Positions 27,001 to 39,537 of a DNA stretch of 64,000 nucleotides are shown one piece after another. This DNA comes from Daphnia pulex. Taxonomy: Eukaryota; Arthropoda; Branchiopoda; Diplostraca; Daphniidae. How positions within the stretch are numbered: position 1 is the first letter of the stretch; each line of letters starts with the position of its first letter. The stretch lies in assembly GCF_021134715.1 (NCBI RefSeq), contig NC_060028.1:8283482-8347481 (forward strand). Reading direction: 5' to 3'. The notes under the pieces were generated by a model. That model saw nothing but the letters and a program-made list of their open reading frames with translations. It did not search any database and was not told where the DNA came from. The position numbers and the translations under genes were made by a program.

Positions 27001-27615
27001 GCCTGCGACTGCCGACTGAGGCCACTGCAGTTTTGGCTGAGTGGTATCGATCAGGCAGGAGACGATCATAATCCGTGGAGTCAAACTCTATGCCAAGAAC
27101 CGCATTTGCTGGCCGGAAAAACTTTGGCGTCCGTCGACGACGAATCGCTGACGTGCGGACGCAGCGTGAACGACAAGGCCAAGTACGCCATCGTCAAAGA
27201 CGTCGTTTTTCGTGAGGTGACGAGTTTGGGCTCGTCCATCACGTACAGTTGGTACGTGCAAACGCGGCAAGACGTGGGCGATTTTTCTGTCGAGGTCCGC
27301 CCTATGCTGAAAGAACAACCGCAACAACAGCAACAACTTCCTGGACAACCCGATCTTGTCAGCGCTCCAATCATCGCCAAAGATGTTGGCTACGGTTTGC
27401 GTTCGGATCAAATTGACGGCCTTGATCGACCAACCCAGTACGTGGTCTGCATTCGAGCTCGGGATAGTTTGGGCTATTTACGACCTTGGAAACCTAATCA
27501 GTGCCAACCAGTAATTAGTAACCGCGCTGCTGCTAGTGCGACTACTACTATGCGTCAATTTCTATCATTCTTCTTGCTTCTTGCGATCCCTATTCACATC
27601 CTCCTGGGCTTTTGA
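24016..27615 (+). CDS. large extracellular leucine-rich-repeat protein, possibly GPI-anchored (chaoptin/artichoke-like)
   Basis: Six exons, 24016-24180, 24239-24342, 24412-24943, 25013-26392, 26467-26662 and 26726-27615, all with in-frame GT-AG junctions, give about 1088 aa. A signal peptide (residues 1 to about 25) precedes a Cys-containing N-cap. A long array of LRRs then runs over some 750 residues, with recurring LxxLxLSHNxL/I and LNVSYNQL units and many N-glycosylation sequons. An LRR C-cap follows (NPIACDCRLRPLQFWL plus later Cys), and then a fibronectin-III-like domain ending in CIRARDSLGYLRPWKP. The last ~20 residues are hydrophobic with no basic tail, which fits a GPI signal better than a receptor TM. 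Drosophila relatives act in cell adhesion and in sensory organ or eye morphogenesis; the role here is inference. Confidence 0.85.
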
Positions 27616-29065
27616 CATTTCCCATCACCTTGAGAATTGAATCAAACTTCCAGGGGGGAATGAGTAGGAGGAGGAGCCTGGCTGGATGAGACCAAGGTCT
27701 TGGTTTTGTGATAATTATATCCCTCCCAGTCTCGTGTTATTGTTTCTCCTTTATGCTTTCGTTTTCACACACGAGAAACCATATCTTTCATCATAGCATA
27801 TAGTATATACAGTATAAAAATATGAATTATTTCCGTCGTCATACGTCACGTTATTATATACCCTGGACTATGTATACTGTGGCATTGTGACTGGATGAAT
27901 TCCATTTTTGAGATATTTCCCTGTTTTATTGACGTCATTCGCTGCAAATAATAAAAAAGAAAGTCATTCCTCGAAACATGTTTTGTGCGTTATGAAATAT
28001 TCTATTCCCAAAACAAACAGTCCCCCCCATAAATTGCCCGTCAGCTCCTATCCCCTCGCTCGCTCGTTATATACACCGGCGGAAATACATGCGCGGCTCA
28101 CTCTCTCTCCGCTGATGGTGCATGACATTTTAAAGAACTATTACTGCATGTCGTCATTTTCTTCTTTTCCTTTTGGGTTTTCTTTCTCCTCCTGGGGGGG
28201 TTCTTTTTGTGTAACGATCCAACTATATAGGCACGAGGAACCAGCACCGATCGATTACTTCACACACACCAAACCACATCCGTGTCTATATGCTGCTGGC
28301 GTTTGCTCATTCATTATAAAAGATAGTTCTGTATATAGTGGGTCACGTTAACGGGGGAGCAACGCCATAAAAGTAGGTCGAATAGAGAGAGGCTCATCCA
28401 ATCTTCTGTGATCGATTATTGTAATTGAATTATATGCGCCGTCGAGCGTAATGTGCTATACCTGCCCCAGTCACATAAAATTAGTCAGCTAGACGGACAG
28501 GCTTTCTCAGCAGGAGAAACAAAAGAAAGAGAAATCGTGTTTTACGGTGACCAGACGAGAGAGATAAAAGAAAATGTTTAATTCATCGCCAGCGCACAGT
28601 GCGTGAAAGGAAACGAAAACATGGGGCCCATTGAACGTTTATTTATGACAACAAACCCCCACAAGGTTTCGTGTCGATAGTCATCTCGCCACATAGCCAT
28701 CGTCAATGTAATATGTTTAAGGACTGATGGAGATAGACCTCCTACAGTCGGGAATAGGACGATATACAACAACCCCCGAAAATAAAAAAGTAGTCCGGAC
28801 TTTGAGTTTGGCTTGCGTCAATCGTCGTCATGGCAACAGCGTATAGTTCCGAAATTCTTTTCCCTCAGGTTCTCTTCAGTTCAGTTTAGTTCAGTTCTCT
28901 GAAAGGTGGGGACAAGTCGTGAAAATGCTGCGGCTCAGCCTTTAGATTTTTTTGTACTTACTTTTTTTTTTCTTCTTTGTATACGTGTATGTCGAGCTTG
29001 AGTATTTTCAAGTCATTCTTGTTTTCAGCATCACCTGCTATAGTCAAACAATTTAAATCGGTAAT
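27616..29065. other. 3' UTR of the LRR gene and upstream region of the TTLL gene
   Basis: No gene recognised. The left part is 3' UTR with a candidate AATAAA at 27950-27955. Near 28872-28900 there is a short run of GTTCA-like repeats (TTCAGTTCAG followed by TTTAGTTCAGTTC). The right end should contain the TTLL promoter; no TATA box stands out. Confidence 0.5.
27950..27955 (+). terminator. candidate polyadenylation signal of the LRR gene
   Basis: AATAAA about 335 nt after the LRR stop codon, on the coding strand, followed by A-rich sequence. No RNA evidence is available. Confidence 0.35.
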
Positions 29066-32000
29066 ATGGCTGCTGCTCCCACCAATAATAATAACCAGGT
29101 GGAAGATTCAGAGTGAGTCATGTGTTTCATGCTAATTGATTGAAACTCTTATCTAATAAAAACTTTTCTTCTCAAGGGATGACTTGAGAAAGCTGGATAG
29201 TTGGTTGATTCAGATTGAATCGGGAAGAAAACCTCCTGTTGCAAAGTTTAGAGCAAGTGTGTTGTCAGGTACACCACCATTCCAGGTATTACTATATTCA
29301 TTTTGGTAAGCCAATCAAATTTTTAAAACGTGTTTTCAAAACAATTTAAATGCCAGGTTGGTAAAGCCTTGAACCTTACTTTCCGTACCTCTCAAAGTGA
29401 CGGTTGGTTGGTCAATGCTTTATTGTCCTCACACGGTCTGACAGAGGTATCAGCTACCAATAATGACTTCAACCTACTTTGGACTGGTTCCCACCCTAGG
29501 CCACACACATTCTCTTCACTACGATCTTACCAGAGAGTAAACCACTTTCCTAGGTCATATGAGTTGACTAGAAAGGACAGATTATATAAAAATGTTGCAA
29601 GGCTTCAGCACTGCCATGGGTCCAAGCACTTTGATTTCCTTCCACCCAGCTTTATCATGCCAAATGAATACAGGTAGCACTGCAGCACAACACGCAACTC
29701 ATTATAAAATGCTGACATTCTTCATTTTCATTTGCAGGGATTTCTGGTCAGCTCACCATAGATTACATGGCCCATGGATAGTCAAACCAGTAGCTTCGTC
29801 AAGGGGACGTGGAATCTATTTAGTTAGCAAAGTAGGTTTACCATTAAACTTGTGGTTTGCCAATAATAATTTTTTCACCGCCGGTATTTAGCCTGAAGAA
29901 GTCCCAATGGAGGAGCCTGTGCTCGTATCCAAGTATATTGCCAATCCTTTATTAGTCGATGGCCATAAGGTAATATTCTTTAATGTTATTTTTCGTTTCA
30001 GTAAATTAATTTTATCAATTTATTTGTATAGTGCGATTTGCGTCTCTACGTTGCTGTTACGTCTTACGATCCACTTGTTATTTACCTCTATCGTCATGGT
30101 ATTGTTCGTTTCGCCGCAGTAAAGTACACGGCTGATCAAAGCAGTTTGGATAATCCCTGCATCCACCTGTGTAACTACAGTATCAACAAATATCATGCTG
30201 ATTTCGTAGTGTAAGTTTCAACTTCAGAGAAAGTTTAAGCGTATAGTCGTAAACATCTGATGTCTCTTCCACAGTTCCGAAGATCCAAGTGTGGAAGATG
30301 TTGGTCACAAAAGGTCCTTGACGGGATTCCTCAAATATCTTAGATCCCAGGTCATATTTTCTCTATGATTTAACGATTATAATTCTAATTTATTTTTGAT
30401 GTACAGGGCAAGGATGTGAATCGTCTAATGCGTCGTATTGAAGACGTATGCATCAAAGCCATCATGGCAGCTACTCCTCCAGTTGTTGCGGCTTGCAAGA
30501 TGTTCGTGCCAAATCGAAACAACTGTTTCGGTAACACAAATAATGTTGTGATAAAATGTTGTCAAATCTAATGGTTGTCGTTTTCAAAGAGTTGTACGGA
30601 TTTGATATTCTTGTCGATTCGGATCTGAAGCCGTGGCTTTTGGAAGTGAATTTGTCACCTTCGTTGGGTTGTGATTCGCCATTGGATCTTCGCGTGAAAT
30701 CGGCCATGCTGTCGGACTTGCTGACGCTTGTGGGAATTCCTGCTGTGGACCCTGCAACAACGCAGACGACGCCTGGTTCATCAGTAGCCGCTCAAAGGCA
30801 AGGACGGGCTAAAACTGCGCCTACATCTACCGAGCGTAATCAATATCGAAGGGCTCAATCGGCGGATACCGGCCCACGGTCACGCCTGCAGCAGACTCGC
30901 ACCGTCAAGTTGACGAGTAGCGCCTCGACGATCACTGCCGAGGAGTCACGCATTCTAACTCAGTTGCGTGATGATTATGAGCGGCGCGGGGACTTCAACC
31001 GCATTTTTCCAACCGAGGACTCGTGGCCGATTTATGGAGATTTCATTGAAACACTTTGCTCATCACCAGCTCTTGCCTCACCTGGAGTTAGTTTTAATCG
31101 CATGGTTCACGATCGACTGTTTCCATTGATAAGCAACAACCGCACCAACTCGACGACAGTGGCTTCGGTCGCAGCGGCAGCAGTTGCTGCGGCTTCCACG
31201 AATGGATCTTGCGATTCTACCGCAAATTTGGCTACCTTGACTTCGGCTGCCAAGCTTCCTCCGAGAATACCGAAAAAATTACTTCGACCGGCCAACAGAT
31301 CCTTAAACCAACCCACCGGGACTTCTGTTCGCTTCAACTCCTTGAATTGGGCACACCCCAATTGGCGTTCGCTGAATGAAGAGTCCGAAGGCGAGAGTAG
31401 CACTTCGTTTTATGAAGATGCTGTTCTCCAACCTCTTACAATAGATAACCGTCGACCAGGTACACTATTTTAAAAGAAAAATAATATACAAAACGCTAAT
31501 TATTTACAAAATTCATTAGGAATGATTAAAGGTATTAAAAAAGCTCCAACGGTCGAAGATTCACCTACGAGGATCAAAAAAGAAATTCACGAGCAACTGG
31601 CAAACCAATATATTCTGAGGTATTTTTTTTCATGTGATTATCTTAACGGTTTTTTAAATTAATTTTAAATCTTTAAATGTAGCCAAGAACAAAGTCGAAG
31701 AGGTTTTTCACGATATTTACGCTTTGTTCAGCAACGGTTACCTGGTCTTGAAAATTCTACCGATTGCGTTAACCAGCTGGATCTGATTGAACGCTTTTTG
31801 CAACGGCTTGGCTCAGCCGGGCGTCTCCGTTCTGCATCTCCGTCCCCTAAGGTATAATCGAACGAGCATTATATGCCTATTATACTACCCGTTTAACTTA
31901 ATGTGATTGATTCTTTAACAGAGTCAAATGAAAAAATTGACCGGTAGTGATCGAGTTGCCAGCCTGGCCAGTAAATTGGGTGAATTTCTTGATCGCTACG

Positions 32001-32548
32001 AGCAGTCAAGTAGCCATCACCACGGCGATTGTGAAGGCGACCTCAAGGAGCTCAAAGTGATGCCTTCACCCATTTTCGACGATTTTCTGGAATTTGCCAG
32101 GTACGTTCATACTTAAACCGCAAACGACGTGGTTTTTTTTTAAAGATAAATTCTGAATTACAGTGAAAAAGAGATTGAGGAAGTATTGTGTCAGCATTCC
32201 AAAAATGCACCCTGCTCGCACTTTCTGTCGGGACGTTGTTATCCTCGCTCCAATCGCTCAACTAGCGACGCTGTTCGCAATGCTAATTTAGGATTGCTTC
32301 GTGAAGCGTGTTGTTTGACTTCGTCGTCATCGTCTGGCAATTCCACGACATTGGGCAGTCGAGTGAACAGCAGTCGAGTCAACAGTCAAAAAACGAAAGA
32401 GGAGAAAGTGGATTTGTCCGGTCGAAATGTCGTTGTTAGCTTTGATTTACGCTGCGCAAATAACCGTCGACAACAACTCACTCCTGCCAATAACGTTCTC
32501 AGGCCTCACTCTCGAGCAAGCATACTCAAAAGAGAAAAATCTATGTAA
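29066..32548 (+). CDS. TTLL5: tubulin polyglutamylase, TTLL5-like
   Basis: Thirteen exons join in frame to about 908 aa: 29066-29112, 29177-29285, 29357-29673, 29738-29831, 29892-29969, 30032-30210, 30275-30350, 30407-30530, 30590-31459, 31520-31619, 31683-31851, 31922-32100 and 32164-32548. Nearly all introns are 55-75 nt. The N-terminal half is a tubulin-tyrosine-ligase-like ATP-grasp domain. It includes RLYKNVARLQ and the phosphate-binding WIVKPVASSRGRGIYLV. It also includes DGHKCDLRLYVAVTSYDP, the metal-binding PWLLEVNLSPSLGCDSPLD and a following KSAMLSDLL helix. The C-terminal part (after about residue 400) is low-complexity and Ser/Ala-rich with helical segments, as in TTLL5. The enzyme adds glutamate side chains to tubulin tails in cilia and axonemes. 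Human TTLL5 is longer, so the C-terminal regulatory tail is shorter here. Confidence 0.9.
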
Positions 32549-33280
32549 CAATCTGATCCCCCCGTTTTATAAGGCTCCATTTCAATTGCTGCTTGAGTCC
32601 AAATTTTAGTAGCGTCAGTTTTAGTCTTGCGTGTGTTTTCCGTTTCAGAGTATTGCGTTATAGGTCGTAAAATCATCACTTTTTTCTGTTCCAAAGAGGC
32701 AACTACCGGTGTCGCCACATATTTTGAAATAAGAAATTAGTCCTGAAAAGTTACTTAATTCATGTTATCAGAGCTTAATGGAAATTTCTCAACAACGATA
32801 TTTATTAGAATGTGAAATTACTCAACTTATCGCTTATTCGGTGTCACCTTTTTCGTTTTCAAAAACAATTCTTTTTTTAAAATGAACTGTGAAGTGTGAA
32901 CATGCAAAAAAATTTAGAGCGCGTAGTCATTTGCTAATTGCTCGTACATTATCCTGTCCAGTTGCTTAATTCTAGTATTAGCCAAGTGAGTGCAATACGT
33001 GGGCGCTCACGCCAATAATGTGTTCAATTCATTAACCGTATTTCGTGCCTGCTTAATCATGTGTATGTGTCAACAGTCCTACTATAAAATGCTGTTGTGC
33101 ATTTCCTCTTGTTAGGCCCGAGTTTGTCTCGTTTTATGTAATCGGCGTTTACCCCTCCCCCCACCTTTATATTGTGTACTATTATTTTTGTTTATTACCC
33201 AAAATGTATTCCCCTCCTTTTTATATACAGCCTTTTAGTGAGTGCAATAATACAACGAACATGATGGGCAGTAAATTTCT
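32549..33280. other. convergent 3' ends of TTLL5 and ALKBH1
   Basis: AT-rich interval with no coding frame, between the stop of TTLL5 (+) and the stop of ALKBH1 (-). It holds both 3' UTRs and, on the minus strand, an AATAAA at 33196-33191. Confidence 0.55.
33191..33196 (-). terminator. AATAAA polyadenylation signal of ALKBH1
   Basis: Read on the minus strand, AATAAA lies about 85 nt downstream of the ALKBH1 stop codon (33283-33281). Confidence 0.45.
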
Positions 33281-34462
33281 TTACAGGTTGACTTGACGAA
33301 CATTAAGGTTCAAGCGCATTTTTGACATGATTGATGACCATCGACCTGATTGCAGAAGAAAAGGTAATTGATTGAAGATGACACTATTCAAAATAATTCG
33401 AATTACCCTTGATGACAAATTCAGGATCGGTAACTATTTTAGGCACTGCATGATAACACAGTCTTGTTGCTGACGACATGATGACAATATCTCCGTTTTG
33501 AATGAAAAGTGGCGTTGGTACCACGGATTTGTCAGCCCCGCCCAGTAAAAATATTGCAGTCTGTCCGAAGCTTTAAAACAACAAATAAAAGGGAAGTTTT
33601 AAATCAAATTGATTTTAAACATTTTCCTAAATTTACCTTATAGAAATCAACGGAGCTTCGTGATTTCTTTCCGAATGATCGGTATGCCCACCAATTGAAG
33701 AATCAAGCGCGTAATAATTGACAATTGCAGCTTCAGCTTTGAAAGATAGGAACCCAATACTTTGAGCAATAATGCTGGAAAGGAGGTTTAAATCCAAAGG
33801 AAATTCACCTTTGGAACTTTCATCATATTCCTGTTAAAGAAAGAACTAAACAATTACCACCACAAGTTTATGTGCAACAAACAAACCTTTGTATCCCAAT
33901 TATGGTGATATCCAAGGGTGGCCCATCTAAGTTTTTGAAGAATTGTATAATCTTGGCAATTGTTTAAGTCAACATTTTCCTTAATGTTAGTTGGATTAGG
34001 TGGAAGGCAATAATTCTCAAAGGATCGCTCAATCCAGTGCTGTACTCCACTCTCAGTAAAAGGGTTAGAAATGAAATACAACCCTTTAAATAAATGAAGG
34101 AAAGATTATGTCAATGCAAAAGTGGTAATTGCAGTCCAAAACATTACCTGAGTGTTTGTGAATAGTAAACACTTTCCAATTGTTTATAGGCTGAAGTCCT
34201 AGATCATGAAAAGCATAGTTTAAATCAGTTGAAGCAACGCAGGCAGAATCTTGTCTGATTCCCTACACAAAATACATTTTACTTTAGTGTGAAATAGAGT
34301 GGCAAACCACCAAAAGTGCAAGTCAGAAGAACTAACATGTTTTTCGAAACTCGATTCATCACGAAAATTGATTACGCCTGACAAATCAGGAGGTGGTTGC
34401 TTTTGCTTATAATATTTGAAAATTCGTCGGAAGGCGTCGTTTTTTAATTCCTCTTGCTGCAT
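33281..34462 (-). CDS. ALKBH1: ALKBH1 Fe(II)/2-oxoglutarate nucleic acid dioxygenase
   Basis: Six minus-strand exons, 34462-34337, 34262-34148, 34083-33887, 33830-33637, 33570-33407 and 33345-33281, join in frame to 286 aa. The family oxidatively demethylates tRNA (m1A58, wobble cytosine) and possibly DNA, in nucleus and mitochondria. Iron ligands are visible as His195 and Asp197 in GGHTDHSE and His251 in CYHAVP. The 2-oxoglutarate-binding arginines are in the last exon (RLNLNVRQV, Arg276 and Arg282). Other family signatures are AAIVNYYALDSSIGGH and SISFGQTAIFLLGG. The short last exon is easy to miss, because reading on without splicing gives an early stop at 33384. The protein is about 100 residues shorter than the human one, mainly in the insert before the last motif and at the C-terminus. 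Confidence 0.9.
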
Positions 34463-34890
34463 TTTTTTTACTTAAACACAACCATAACAAACAACTGACG
34501 TCCAATTTACACCTTTGGGGATTTCGTCTGTGTGGTGGCTTCTTGGTGAAGACGAGATACAAATTTGGAAGGGAGAATATTACGTGAGTATTAAAGTTAT
34601 TTACTTGTTACCTGTTTGTTAGTTTTTTTTTCAAATGAGTGTCAACGAGTTAGAGCGGACATTGTTTGTTTTCAACTTTTCATGTTACTTTGAAACGTTT
34701 CTTCTTTGTGACGCTAGACGGCTTTGCCTTTGATCATTTTCCACCTGTCAGAAGCATTAGTTTAGCTTTACTTTGCACATCTCTGCAGAAATTTCTCGCT
34801 GCTACTATTAGGTAATTTTGGGCACTGTCAGTTTCTGTTTCAGCAACAAAGCTCACTTGTTATATTTTTAATAATGTGTTTTTTTTTACT

Positions 34891-35201
34891 ACTTCCGGTT
34901 TTCTCATTTCAGTCAGTAGTTTAGTAAATATTCATTCGACGCACAAAATAATCACATATTCGTGATCCTCGTAAAATTTGTGGTAAAGTTCATGTTTTTA
35001 TTTGTACGTTCGCGTACTTCCGGTTTTGAGAATTATCCTGAACTATAGTTCAGGAAAAATCTCGATTTTGACCAAATTTTGGATTTCGTTTAAATTACAC
35101 CAAATCGACCCCAAATTTGACGGAGATCATGAATATTTGGTTTATTTTGTCGGCAGCTCAATGGTTAAGGCGCTATCGCTTACTTCCGGTATACTTCCGG
35201 A
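34891..35201 (+). promoter_or_regulatory. cluster of four ACTTCCGG (ETS-type) motifs
   Basis: The octamer ACTTCCGG occurs at 34891, 35016, 35182 and 35193, three times followed by T, all in one orientation within 311 nt. It is the reverse complement of the ETS/GABP core CCGGAAGT, common in promoters of housekeeping genes. No gene start is recognised close by on the + strand, and ALKBH1 starts about 430 nt to the left on the minus strand. The copies could instead be parts of a degenerate repeat. Confidence 0.3.
35036..35055. repeat. perfect 20-bp palindrome
   Basis: TCCTGAACTATAGTTCAGGA reads the same on both strands; the flanking bases do not extend it. It lies between the second and third ACTTCCGG motifs. 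It could be a dimer-binding site or the centre of an old inverted repeat. Confidence 0.7.
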
Positions 35202-37249
35202 AAATTTGCATAAAACTAGCAAGTGAGCATTGTTCTCTGTAATTATCACAAGATTTCCAGTTAGGTTTAAGCAAATAAAAGTGCACCGTTCAAGTTATAT
35301 AAGCAGCTAAAGAACTGAATTGCTTTTACATTGCAGATACAGCGATGAAAACATTTTCGTTACCCCATGTATGTAATATTTTTTATGCAAAGCACAAAGC
35401 AGTAATGTTTTTTTAGATATACAATATCACTAGAATTCAAAAATTTCATGTTTTGTGTCTCACAAAACTCAATTGCGTTTTTGGGACTTGAAGTGTCAGA
35501 GGTGTCCAATAGATGACACAGGTGTTCTTGTTTATCATGTGATGGGGAATTGTTGAGTGGTTGTCAAAAGTTTTCCTATTTATCCATGAAAATTACCGAT
35601 GAATTCATAAGTAAATTCAAGTTTATTTCTGTTCAACTTGTTTGTGATGTTATTTATTCGGTATCTGTGTTGGATCACCTTTCATATTTCTTATTAATTA
35701 TAACGTGTAGGAAGGAACGCGAAAGGCAACTATAGCCTACAAGTAGCCTGCCATAAATTCTTTCATTAAAAATCGTCGTTCTACTGAATGCTTTATCCTG
35801 TTAATACAGGTAAAAACCGATATTAGCTTAGTCACAAATTTTGTGAATACCTCTTTACATTCTTAGTTAATATTCATTGTAATTATCTGGAGTTTCTGTT
35901 GATGTTGGTAGGTCACCAACCCCAGCGTGGACACTTGTTGCTTTTTCCTAACATGTTTTCTACAAATAATTCATCGACAGACAAGTATTTTTCTTCCTTC
36001 AAAAATTTGAAACTCTTATCTGATGCCATAAAACTTTTATTTTCTGTCATAGAGAAAGCTATGGGAGCATAATGAAGGCCATGGGTAATCTTCATCAGGT
36101 TTATTGCAGCAACTAGAGAGAATTCATATGAAAAGATGCAGGTCACATACCATTATGAGTCGATTTTTCTGAATGTTTTACTCAAGAAATAGGTATCAAT
36201 TAACTTTAGTTTATTGCATTAATGATTTAATATTTATTTATATATATTTAGATGCGACATGACTGTTTGATGCCAAAGTTAGCTGGAATCCTAACTCAAA
36301 CGGAGATAACACGTTGCTGCTGCCTTACAGCCACAGGCAGGAAAATTATTCTTTTCTTCAGAAAATTGTATGTTTTATTTTTTATCTTAAATACCCCATT
36401 CTTTCTGTTATTATTATAGATTTTTTATGTTGATAAAGTTAAGGAAAATGATTGGAAATAGCCAAGTAAATAATTTGTGTTGTCTCATAGGGAAAGCTGC
36501 TGGAGTGCTGGAGTAATCTAGTGTTCATCGGTTCATCCTCACTTGATTCATTTCGTGCCAGCTAGTGAAAGGCGTGAAGAATTCAAGTTTGGCTGCTGCG
36601 TGCTGTCAGCAAGCAAGCAATCCAATTGGCTGTCGCTAGTGGCACAATGGTCACCAGGTGGTGCGAGTGTCTTCAAGGACCAATTTCGGCCATTTTGTTC
36701 CTTGACGCAGCAGAAATGGGATGCTGGTCGTGACGTTTCCCAAAATGAAAAGGTATTTCTTGTCAATTAATTAGGTTAATGGAATGTAAAGTCTCGATGT
36801 ATCAATTGACAGGTGATTGATCATACCACTTTGCCATTGGAATTGAAAATGCCTGTACATTAGCCGAAATGCCTCGTGTGTCTCGCTGCCTGTACCCAGT
36901 CGTACGTTTCGTCCCATGCAACAGCAAAAGTAATTATTTTGTTCAGATTTCCTACAACTATTTAGTTAATTTGACTATAGATCAATTTGCTTTGCTACTG
37001 TGGAAATTTGAATACCTTGTCAACAGTAAATCTTCCTTAGTTAAATTCAGATATCAAAGTTATTCTGTTTAGTCTTACTCCTGGTATTCTTTTGTTGTAA
37101 TGAGTCCTGTGTAATTGTGTACACACTTGTGTTGACTGATGGTAATTTTTTTATGTTCTTCCATAGGTCTATCAACCGTGCTTCTTGTCGCAGCCAGATG
37201 GTGAAAGGTGTGATGAAGACAAATTCAACCGTTGTATGCAGGATGTGGT

Positions 37250-37323
37250 GCCAGTGTTATCCAGAAGTTGATGTACTGGTGTTATCCTGAAGAAGCTGTG
37301 CCAGTGATATCCGGGTTGTTGAC
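37250..37323 (+). repeat. diverged threefold tandem repeat of about 24-26 nt
   Basis: Three successive units begin GCCAGTGTTATCC (37250), CTGGTGTTATCC (37276) and GCCAGTGATATCC (37300). Similarity fades in the second half of each unit. No coding frame runs through them convincingly. Confidence 0.4.
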
Positions 37324-38187
37324 TTGTATATTTTTGTCTGTTTTTGTCATTGGTGTCATATGAAATTACTCAGCCGTTTTTGTTTGTTGTTTTGCTCTGC
37401 CAGTGAGTTGCTTACTTGAATTGGTTTCATGTGTCGTCTTTTTGTTTCACTTGGGCAGTATACGATTGTGGCAAACTGATTCTATGTCAGTTTTGATACA
37501 GTCGACAACTGCTAGATTAAATTCCGGCTTTCTGCACCAACAAAATAATAACGGCACATGTTATTATCGCGGTTGGGAAAGTCACAGGCCCCCCCCCTCC
37601 CTGGGGGCCATAAAATATATATGTGGTTGTGTAAAAATAAATGAAAAAATAAAAATAATATAAAAATTGTTTTAATTTCTTAATAAAATAAAACATGGGA
37701 ACTAAGCACATCGCCAATTTTTTGCGAAAAAGACTTAGTAAAAAATAAATGGTGGCTATTTTTAGCAAAATTTAGAATTTAATTAAAATTTGGGCAGGAA
37801 ATTATGTGAATATTTAAAAAAGGCAGTTTAATAATTGAACACGGATTAGTAAATGTACGGCAGATAACAGTTTAGATTTCAATAATTTATTTGTTTTAAC
37901 GAAATCGTATTATAAATTTAGAGCGATATGTTTAAGAATGATTATGGAAGCGGTAGAGTTAATTGGTTCATTTTTATGGTTTAACAAATCTTTCTTATAG
38001 AAAATGTCAGATCTCATTTCAACTCCCCATTCCATCTTAACGCTCCTGGTTCTCACACAACCAGCCAAATGAGGACATTTTGTTTACTTAGGGAAATGGG
38101 ACAATAGATATGCATTTTTAATTGGACTAAATCAAAATAATTTTTAGTCTTCAATCTCAGCAACTGCTTCTCAGCTTCACCCATGGA

Positions 38188-38423
38188 TCAAGTCTCTGGA
38201 TCGGCGGCGAACGATTGCACTGAATGACTGAAACGAGAAAAGAAATTTAGTTTCAAGTTAACTATTAAATAAAACTTTTCATCAAGATTTACCTCAACGT
38301 GAGAACAGGCAGCAAGAGACGACACATCGACAAAATGCAGCTGATGCACAAATTTCCGACAGCCAGACAGGCAACTAAGACGTAGAAGTATGATGTCCAA
38401 CTGCAAGTCTGCACAATTTCCAT
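38188..38423 (-). CDS. possible small single-span membrane protein
   Basis: Two minus-strand exons, 38423-38293 and 38227-38188, would encode 56 aa starting MEIVQTCSWTSYFYVL. They share a GT-AG intron of 65 nt. The peptide contains one long hydrophobic stretch (about residues 11-40) and ends SFAADPET. Open sequence also continues upstream in other phases (around 38800-38880, minus strand), so a longer spliced gene or a decayed one is possible. I do not recognise a family, and the call rests only on a clean splice and hydrophobic pattern. Confidence 0.25.
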
Positions 38424-39537
38424 TTCAGGGCATCTCTCAGATGGAAGATGACTGCAAGATCCACACCAGACAACACCATTAACAACTCAAACATCAAACT
38501 GACCAAGAAATCCTACAAAGCAAAAGAACATTAATTGACTAAATATTTTTTAAATATGAAAAAGGAATTTTCATTTGTCTAATAAAAAAATTCGAGCTGA
38601 TTTAGATTTCTTCACGTAAGCTTTCTAAGCAGGAAGTTGTTGTCAAATTTCACTTAGATCGAGAATTTAATGTCTTACTCAAGTTAATTTTCTACAAAGA
38701 ACAAGCATGTGTAGCACACATGCTTAAGACACACAATTAAAGGAAAATGCTAACCCACTCAAGTTATCTTAAAAGTTGTTACCATTTCAGATTTCCTCCG
38801 ATACAGCATAACTCATCAAATAGGCATCCTGTTGACACAGCTACATCTTGAAGGGAAAATCTCCACCATGCTGTCAAAAAAGTAAAGTAGATAAGTAAAA
38901 TGGACTTTTCAAATGATTAACTTAAATGCATGTCTTCACATGCTCTATTAATGTGCATCTATTTATTAGATTTTTATTGCATCTATTTTTTATTAGAAAA
39001 TTTAAGCAAATGATGTTTAGCTCAAGTTTCTGACTGAATCATAAATTCCCAAGTTTTCTAGTTAACGCAATAGTTTTTAAATTTACTGTCACTTGTCTAC
39101 GACATTGAGAACAAAATGCTACTTGATTTAGCTTACAAGTACTTCAATACCTTAATAGAAATGTTGACTAGACATACATTTAATATCCTTAGAGTATGAC
39201 GGCAGGAATTACCTTTGTGATGACGAAAAGTTTCAGGAGAAAGGACCCAGCAATGACTAGAGTAACCCTTCTCGGACAGCGTCTCGGAAGAAAAGAAAGG
39301 ATGAATGGTTTCTCGTCTCAACACTTTGATGCACCCACCCATCCCCCTCTACATTACCAACACACTAGAGCTGAATAGCTCAATCCCTAAACACACTGAA
39401 ATATTTGGCCATCTAGTGACAGCTCTTAGCATCCACGGACCACTAGAGTCATCACTGGACGGAAAGGGAAAACGCATAGCCTACGTAAGTTACGGCCAGC
39501 GATCGTACGTATGCCCCTGCAAAAGTTGGGGAAGCTA
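38424..39537. other. no supported gene
   Basis: AT-rich sequence with scattered splice-like strings. On the minus strand near 38880-38790 there is an acceptor-like TTGACAG followed by about 85 nt open in one phase and ending in a GTAACA donor. It cannot be joined in frame to the small ORF at 38188-38423. Confidence 0.4.

Larger units (their letters stand above)
34463..38187. other. AT-rich gene-poor region
   Basis: No gene I can support. Short frames occur (for example 35002-35226 and 36543-36770 on the + strand), but they lack recognisable motifs and convincing splice partners. The interval contains a 20-bp palindrome, four ACTTCCGG motifs and a weak threefold tandem repeat, listed separately. 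It may hold lineage-specific non-coding transcripts or decayed repeats. Confidence 0.5.

Noticed and set aside
35152-35190. tRNA-like string GCAGCTCAATGGTTAAGGCGC
   Set aside because: Box A resemblance only; no box B, no acceptor stem or anticodon arm can be folded around it.
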